A DNA stretch of 9,473 nucleotides from NCBI GenBank assembly GCA_023266155.1, contig JAHFRS010000033.1, positions 1 through 9,473 of the forward strand. The letters are read 5' to 3'. This DNA comes from an archaeon (GTDB taxonomy: Archaea; Nanobdellota; Nanobdellia; Woesearchaeales; GW2011-AR9). Made by a program: the position numbers and the translations under genes. The first letter of the stretch is position 1. Every line of letters starts with the position of its first letter. Below are positions 4,698 to 9,473 of this stretch, in pieces. The notes below the pieces were generated by a model that worked only from the letters and a program-made list of their open reading frames with translations, did no database searches and was not told where the DNA came from.

Positions 4698-7271
4698 ATG
4701 TCCTACCACCCTGACGTGCATAAGAAAATCGACAGTATCAGTTTTAACCTCTTCTCCCCAAAACAAGTCATGGACTTAGCGGCTGCTAAAGTGGTCACCC
4801 CAGAATTATATGACCGGGAAGGCTACCCCGTTGATGGCGGGCTGATGGATATTCGTTTGGGAGTTATTGATCCTGGTTTGCGCTGTAAGACCTGTGGCGG
4901 AAAATTAAAAGAATGTCCCGGTCATTTTGGCCAGATTGAATTAGCGAGGCCGGTCATTCACGTGAAATTTGTGCGGCAGATCTTAGACTTATTAAAATCC
5001 ACCTGTAAATACTGCGGAAGGTTATTGATTTCTGATGTCAACATGAAGAAGCATGGCGACAGTACTGATGCGGAAGATGAAGAAGGCAGTTTTGACAGCA
5101 AACAAAAAAAAATGAAAGCGATCGTCTCGAAACATCGCAGTAAAGATAAATGTCCCCATTGCGATAAGAAACAAGAAGCCGTGCGGCTGGAAAAGCCATA
5201 TAATTACTATGAAAAAGATGTCCGCTTAAGCCCGATTGAAGTGAGAGCCAGACTGGAAAAGATCCCGCAAGAAGATGTGGGGTTATTTGGGTTTACTGCT
5301 CCCGGCATCCGGCCGGAATGGATGATCTTAACAAATTTACAAATTCCGCCGGTGACCATGCGACCCAGTATCACGCTCGAATCCGGTGAGCGAAGTGAAG
5401 ACGATCTCACGCATAAGTTAGGCGATATTGTCAGGATCAACCAGCGATTATTTGAAAATATCAATGCCGGCGCGCCGGAAGTCATCATTGAAGATCTCTG
5501 GGACTTGTTGCAATATCATATCGCTACTTTTTTTGATAATGATATTCCCCAACTTCCTCCGGCGCGACATCGAGGTGGGCAGGTCCTTAAGACTCTGACT
5601 GAAAGAATCAAAAGCAAGGAGGGTCGTATCCGTCATAACCTTGCCGGGAAACGAACAGACTTTTCTGCCCGGACAGTCATCAGTCCTGATCCAATGCTGG
5701 ACTTGAACGAAGTCGGTGTTCCGCTGCGCATGGCGATGAGTCTCACCGTGCCGGTACGAATTACGGAATGGAACAAAGAGTATCTGAAGAAATACGTTGA
5801 AAATGGCGCTAAGAAATATCCGGGAGCCAATTACATCATCAAGCCTGACGGACGCAGAAAAACTATTACGGATGAAACGAAAGATGAAATTGTTCAGGAG
5901 CTGGACTCTGGGTATATCGTAGAACGGCATCTCATTGATAGTGATATTGCGTTATTTAACCGGCAGCCGTCATTGCATCGAATGAGCATGATGTGTCATC
6001 GGGTTAAAGTTCTTCCCGGACTCACGTTCCGACTCAACCCTTCGGTCTGTTTTCCCTATAATGCTGATTTTGATGGCGACGAAATGAATCTGCATATTCC
6101 TCAGACGGAAGAAGCGATGGCGGAAGCCAGGATTTTAATGTTGGTTGAAACACAATTAATCAGTCCCCGGCACGGGTTAAGTGTTGTTGGCGGCATTCAT
6201 GATGCCATTACCGGAAATTATCTGTTGACGAAAGAATTAGTGTTGAGCCGTGTGGAAGCCATTGATTTATTATACAGTTGCGGCATTGGCGACCTTACTT
6301 CCTTGCCTCAGAAAGACAAAATTGATGGCAAAGAAGTCTTTTCCATACTCTTACCGGCAGATTTCAATTTTATTGGCAAGGATAAAAGTGGTAATGAAGT
6401 TAAAATAGTTCATGGTCAGCTGAAGACGGGATTCATCGACAAAGCTAATTTAGGGCAGGAAAGCGGCTTGATGCTGAGAAATATGTTTGAGAAATATGGC
6501 CCGGAAATGACCGCTGACTTTTTAGGTAAAGTATCTAAATTAGGCATTGCGGTTTTATCCCGCCGTGGCTTTTCCATTGGCCTCAGCGATTTAGATACCG
6601 TCAAAGAAACAACGGACGAGATTCAAAGTACCATTGACAAAGCGGAAGAAGAATCCCTTAAATTGATTGACAGTTATAAAGCAGGTAAACTGGAGCCTCT
6701 GCCGGGGCGCAGCGTGCTGGAAACATTGGAATTAAGAATCATTGAGCTGCTGAATAAAGCGAGAAATAAAAGCGGAGACCTCTTTATGCGGCAAGTGCGG
6801 GATAATGCGGCGATTACCATGGCTCGCTGTGGCGCGCGTGGAAATTCATTAAATTTAGCTCAAATGAGTGGAATTGTGGGGCAGCAGGCCTTACGCGGCA
6901 AACGAATCGAGCGCGGGTTTAAGGACCGAACGTTATCGTATTTCCGGAAGCATGATCTGAGTCCTCACGCGCGAGGATTTATCCGCCATAGTTTCAAAAA
7001 AGGCTTAGCGCCGCACGAATTTTTCTTTGGCGCGATGACCGGACGGGATGCGTTAATGGATACCGCGCTCCGGACGCCTAAATCTGGATACCTTTATCGT
7101 CGGTTGTCAAACGCGATGCAGGATTTGAAAGTGGAATATGACAGCACGGTGCGGGATGCTTCCGGTCGAATTGTGCAGTTCCAGTATGGTGAAGATAATT
7201 TAGATGTCTCAAAAACTAAAAGTGGGCATATTGACGTGAAACGTCTGGTGCAACAGGTGGTGGACGCATGA
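4698..7271 (+). CDS. rpoA1: DNA-directed RNA polymerase subunit A' (N-terminal part of the largest subunit)
   Basis: This 857-residue catalytic subunit opens with the family's LFSPKQVMDLA and GYPVDGGLMDIRLGVIDPG. Zinc site one is C63, C66, C73 and H76 (CKTC...CPGH) and zinc site two is C103, C106, C152 and C155. Further motifs are KEGRIRHNLAGKRTDFSART (lid/switch region), NRQPSLHRMSM and the absolutely conserved NADFDGDE (455-462), whose D457, D459 and D461 bind the catalytic magnesium. The bridge helix begins near GRDALMDTALRTPKSGY (782-798); it has proline at 794 where alanine is usual. The protein ends just after YGEDNLDVSK, the normal A'/A'' split. ATG 4698 has no evident Shine-Dalgarno and follows TTTACA. 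The TGA stop overlaps the rpoA2 ATG by 4 nt (ATGA). Confidence 0.97.
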   Translation: MSYHPDVHKKIDSISFNLFSPKQVMDLAAAKVVTPELYDREGYPVDGGLMDIRLGVIDPGLRCKTCGGKLKECPGHFGQIELARPVIHVKFVRQILDLLKSTCKYCGRLLISDVNMKKHGDSTDAEDEEGSFDSKQKKMKAIVSKHRSKDKCPHCDKKQEAVRLEKPYNYYEKDVRLSPIEVRARLEKIPQEDVGLFGFTAPGIRPEWMILTNLQIPPVTMRPSITLESGERSEDDLTHKLGDIVRINQRLFENINAGAPEVIIEDLWDLLQYHIATFFDNDIPQLPPARHRGGQVLKTLTERIKSKEGRIRHNLAGKRTDFSARTVISPDPMLDLNEVGVPLRMAMSLTVPVRITEWNKEYLKKYVENGAKKYPGANYIIKPDGRRKTITDETKDEIVQELDSGYIVERHLIDSDIALFNRQPSLHRMSMMCHRVKVLPGLTFRLNPSVCFPYNADFDGDEMNLHIPQTEEAMAEARILMLVETQLISPRHGLSVVGGIHDAITGNYLLTKELVLSRVEAIDLLYSCGIGDLTSLPQKDKIDGKEVFSILLPADFNFIGKDKSGNEVKIVHGQLKTGFIDKANLGQESGLMLRNMFEKYGPEMTADFLGKVSKLGIAVLSRRGFSIGLSDLDTVKETTDEIQSTIDKAEEESLKLIDSYKAGKLEPLPGRSVLETLELRIIELLNKARNKSGDLFMRQVRDNAAITMARCGARGNSLNLAQMSGIVGQQALRGKRIERGFKDRTLSYFRKHDLSPHARGFIRHSFKKGLAPHEFFFGAMTGRDALMDTALRTPKSGYLYRRLSNAMQDLKVEYDSTVRDASGRIVQFQYGEDNLDVSKTKSGHIDVKRLVQQVVDA

Positions 7272-8404
7272 GCCATGACGATATTTTGAACTTGTACTCT
7301 GAGAAATTACCCCTGCTGGTGATGGCAGAGATCAAAGCCGCGCTTCCTGCCGGCTTGAGTAAAGAAAAAGTGCGCCAGATGATGGATGACATTCATTCCC
7401 TCTATACCTCTGCCCGGATCAATCCTGGTGAATGTGTTGGGCTGGTGAGCGCCGAAAGTATCGGTGAGCCTGGGACGCAAATGACGCTTAATACCTTCCA
7501 CTTTGCCGGGGTTGCGGAGATGAACGTGACCACCGGTCTGCCGCGGATTATCGAGATTTTTGATGCCACGAAAGAGATTAAAACACCGATGATGGAAATT
7601 TTCTTTACGAGTTCTCATGATGATCTTGATGCTGTTCGTAAATTTGCCGGGACGATTCGTGAAACCGTGTTTGGAGAATTAGTGCAGGAATATGCGTTCA
7701 ATATCTTTGAGCAGACGCTGAAAGTGAAATTCAATCCCGAACTGTTGAAAGATTTTAACCTGAGCACCAAAGAGATTGCTGAGATAATCAAAAGCAAGAC
7801 CAAAGGTTTTACCGTAAGCACAGCTGATGACATGATGATTTTTGTCCATAAAGGCAAAGCGGAACAAATCAAAGAGGTCTATGATCTGAAAGAAAAAATC
7901 AGGAATATTAAAGTTAAAGGCATCAAGAACATCAAACAGGTTCTGCCGGTAAAACGTGATGACAGTTATATCGTCTTGACGTCCGGTACCAATCTTAAGG
8001 ATATTTTAGGATTAAAAGAAGTGGATGCCAGTCGGACGTTCAGTAACGATATTCATGAAGTGCATAAAGTGTTAGGCATTGAAGCGGCGCGGCAGGCGAT
8101 CATGAACGAAGTCTTTCGCGTCATTGAAGCACAAGGATTAAATATCGATATCCGACATATCATGCTGGTGGCTGATATCATGTGCAGTTCTGGTGCTATC
8201 AAAGGAGTTACCCGTTACGGAGTTGTGAGTGAAAAAGCTAGCGTGTTGGCCCGGGCCAGTTTCGAGACGCCCATCAAGCATTTAATCAATGCCGCTCTGG
8301 AAGGCGAAGTTGATCCGTTAGCGTCAGTCGTTGAAAATGTGATGATTAACCAGCCGGTCCCTTTAGGAACAGGATTGCCGGGATTGATAACCAAGATGAA
8401 ATAA
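7268..8404 (+). CDS. rpoA2: DNA-directed RNA polymerase subunit A'' (C-terminal part of the largest subunit)
   Basis: This 378-residue subunit completes the largest polymerase subunit and contributes the trigger loop, the jaw and part of the clamp. The trigger-loop block is intact: GECVGLVSAESIGEPGTQMT, with GEPGTQMTLNTFHFAG at residues 66-81, including H78 of the NTFH motif that approaches the incoming nucleotide. It is followed by NVTTGLPRIIEIFDA. The C-terminal part has GIEAARQAIMNEVFRVIE, DIRHIMLVADIM and KASVLARASFETPIKHL, all typical. The length is normal or slightly short for archaeal A''. ATG 7268 overlaps the rpoA1 stop (ATGA), with AGGTGG (7255-7260) upstream, so coupled translation with A' is likely. 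rpl30e follows after 12 nt. Confidence 0.96.
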   Translation: MSHDDILNLYSEKLPLLVMAEIKAALPAGLSKEKVRQMMDDIHSLYTSARINPGECVGLVSAESIGEPGTQMTLNTFHFAGVAEMNVTTGLPRIIEIFDATKEIKTPMMEIFFTSSHDDLDAVRKFAGTIRETVFGELVQEYAFNIFEQTLKVKFNPELLKDFNLSTKEIAEIIKSKTKGFTVSTADDMMIFVHKGKAEQIKEVYDLKEKIRNIKVKGIKNIKQVLPVKRDDSYIVLTSGTNLKDILGLKEVDASRTFSNDIHEVHKVLGIEAARQAIMNEVFRVIEAQGLNIDIRHIMLVADIMCSSGAIKGVTRYGVVSEKASVLARASFETPIKHLINAALEGEVDPLASVVENVMINQPVPLGTGLPGLITKMK

Positions 8405-8416
8405 AAAAAGACAACC

Positions 8417-8683
8417 ATGGCTATTGACACCACAAAATTACTCACCAGTAAAGCACTGGAAGGAAAAGCGATCCTTGGCCGTGAACGCGTGCTGAAGGAA
8501 TTGAAAGCCGGCCGGCTGGGCACGGTATTCCTAGCGCAAAATTGCCCACAGAAAGTGAAAGATGACGTTCAGTATTATGCCCGTCTTGCGGCGATTCCGG
8601 TCATTCAGCTGGAACAAAGCAACGAAGAGATCGGTGTGCTCTGTAAGAAAAATTTCTTTATCTCTGTGGCAGGAATTGCATGA
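8417..8683 (+). CDS. rpl30e: Large-subunit ribosomal protein L30e
   Basis: This 88-residue RNA-binding protein belongs to the L7Ae/L30e/S12e fold. The family pattern is clear: GKAILGRERVLKELKAG (16-32) for the first helix and turn, LGTVFLAQNCPQKVKDDVQYYARLAAIPV (core strand, N-C-P turn and helix), then GVLCKKNFFISVAGIA at the C-terminus. It is some residues shorter at the C-terminus than the usual length of about 95-105, but the fold elements are present. ATG 8417 lies 12 nt after rpoA2, behind GACAACC with no evident Shine-Dalgarno. Its stop overlaps the nusA start (ATGA). The position between rpoA2 and nusA is the normal archaeal order, which confirms the call. Confidence 0.92.
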   Translation: MAIDTTKLLTSKALEGKAILGRERVLKELKAGRLGTVFLAQNCPQKVKDDVQYYARLAAIPVIQLEQSNEEIGVLCKKNFFISVAGIA

Positions 8684-9093
8684 CTCGCCTCAAACTGGAT
8701 CAGGATGATTTAGCGCTTTCTTCTGTGATTGAACGGGTGACGGGAGCGCAAGTCAAAGATTGTTTTAAAGATGAGGAAACGTTGTTTGTGATTGTCGCTC
8801 CCGGTGAAGTGGGCCGGGCTGTTGGCCGCAATGGTGAAAATATTCACCGGTTACAGGCTGAGTTAGGGAAGAGAATCAAAGTCATTGAGTATCAGGATCA
8901 GGCTGCGGCGTTCGTACGAAAAGTAATTTATCCGTTGAACGTGCAGGAAATCAGGGAGGAAGAGCTGACTTTAATTATCCGGGATAGCAATAAAAAAACA
9001 AAAAGTTTATTAATAGGCCGTGACGGGCGGAACTTAAGGAATATTAACCGCGCTGTACAAAGGTTTTTTAATAAGGAAGTGAAGGTCATTTAA
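8680..9093 (+). CDS. nusA: NusA-like transcription factor with two KH domains
   Basis: This 137-residue archaeal NusA consists of two KH domains only; it lacks the polymerase-binding N-terminal and S1 domains of bacterial NusA. The first KH domain has VGRNGENIHRLQAELGKRIKV, with the G49-R-N-G52 loop; the second has LLIGRDGRNLRNINRAVQRFF, with the G113-R-D-G116 loop. These GXXG loops hold RNA. The ATG at 8680 overlaps the rpl30e stop and is preceded by AGGA (8671-8674). rps12 begins 3 nt after its stop. The family is thought to act in transcription elongation or termination, and its place in the polymerase operon agrees. Confidence 0.93.
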   Translation: MTRLKLDQDDLALSSVIERVTGAQVKDCFKDEETLFVIVAPGEVGRAVGRNGENIHRLQAELGKRIKVIEYQDQAAAFVRKVIYPLNVQEIREEELTLIIRDSNKKTKSLLIGRDGRNLRNINRAVQRFFNKEVKVI

Positions 9094-9096
9094 AAT

Positions 9097-9473
9097 ATGG
9101 GCAAGAAATCAAACGGCTTAGGCTCAGTCAAGAAGCTGAAGAAGCGCCGCAAACAGTTTAAACTTATCAATAGAACGAAATTCAAGAGCCGCTATGATCC
9201 ACTTAAAGGCTCATCGCAGGCGAAAGCCATTGTGTTGGAAAAGATTCAGGTCGAAGCTAAACAGCCTAATTCTGGGATGCGAAAATGCGCCCGAGTGCAG
9301 CTGGTCAAGAATGGTAAACAGATTACGGCCTTCATGCCCGGTGATGGCGCGCAGAAGATGATTAATGAGCACGATGAAGTTATCATTGAATGTATCGGCG
9401 GCAAGATGGGCAGAGCCAAAGGCGATCTGCCTTGTATCCGCTGGCAGGTCATTAAAGTCAATGATCAAAGTTT
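9097..9473 (+). CDS. rps12: Small-subunit ribosomal protein S12 (S23e type), 3' end outside the window
   Basis: The first 125 codons are present; the archaeal protein is usually about 140-150 residues, so roughly 20 are missing at the window edge. It begins [18 protein letters not shown], a lysine-rich start that fits ribosomal RNA binding. S12 lines the decoding centre. Motifs seen are [20 protein letters not shown] (PNSG at 57-60), [20 protein letters not shown] and [16 protein letters not shown] (109-116 GDLPCIRW). Both decoding loops differ from the usual PNSA and PGVRY. ATG 9097 is 3 nt after the nusA stop, and AAGGAAGTGAAGG (9073-9085) may serve as ribosome site. Its position after nusA is the typical archaeal order. 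Confidence 0.93.
   Translation, partial: MGKKSNGLGSVKKLKKRRKQFKLINRTKFKSRYDPLKGSSQAKAIVLEKIQVEAKQPNSGMRKCARVQLVKNGKQITAFMPGDGAQKMINEHDEVIIECIGGKMGRAKGDLPCIRWQVIKVNDQS

Noticed and set aside
5448..5930. Open frame of 160 codons on the minus strand
   Set aside because: It lies entirely inside rpoA1, opposite strongly conserved sequence, and its product looks like a shadow translation.
9211..9468. Open frame of 85 codons on the minus strand near the window end
   Set aside because: The plus strand here encodes the conserved decoding loops of S12, so this is a shadow.
1..9473. CRISPR array, insertion sequence, attachment site or origin
   Set aside because: I saw no regularly spaced direct repeats, no transposase-like protein and no terminal inverted repeats; nearly the whole window is housekeeping coding sequence.

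Overview
The window is archaeal DNA. It carries the conserved archaeal RNA polymerase and ribosomal operon, in the order rpoH, rpoB2 (B''), rpoB1 (B'), rpoA1 (A'), rpoA2 (A''), rpl30e, nusA, rps12. The largest subunit is split into A'/A'', the NusA is a short protein with only two KH domains, and L30e lies next to it; bacteria do not have this arrangement. The split rpoB argues against Crenarchaeota and Thaumarchaeota, which usually keep it fused. Together with the compact layout, divergent residues at otherwise strongly conserved positions and non-canonical tRNA introns, this suggests a euryarchaeal or DPANN-type lineage. The exact phylum cannot be read from the window.

Layout. Bases 2-214 are the 3' end of an unrecognised gene that starts before the window. 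Two tRNA genes follow, tRNA-Asp(GUC) at 292-409 and tRNA-Lys(UUU) at 451-561. Both are interrupted: each has an intron inside the T loop at position 59/60, and tRNA-Lys also has a 14-nt anticodon-loop intron. Removing the introns restores normal cloverleaves. The 41-nt spacer between the tRNAs can form two GC-rich hairpins that exclude each other. rpoH begins 16 nt after tRNA-Lys, so the tRNAs and the polymerase operon may share a transcript.

The polymerase block (578-8404) is tightly packed: rpoH/rpoB2, rpoB2/rpoB1 and rpoA1/rpoA2 overlap by 8, 1 and 4 nt. The packing is broken between rpoB1 and rpoA1 by a 76-nt AT-rich gap and an unrecognised 175-aa gene (4158-4685), in a place where none is normally found. 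All sampled catalytic motifs and zinc-binding cysteines of the polymerase are intact. rpl30e and nusA (overlapping by 4 nt) and a truncated rps12 close the window.

How the genes work together: the Rpo subunits build the catalytic core of RNA polymerase (B'' and B' form the beta-like half, A' and A'' the beta'-like half, H joins the assembly), NusA is a likely RNA-binding elongation or termination factor, and L30e and S12 belong to the ribosome. The points most worth a second look are the T-loop tRNA introns, the structured tRNA spacer, the inserted 175-aa gene, a proline in the A' bridge helix, an altered segment in B', and unusual residues in the decoding loops of S12.
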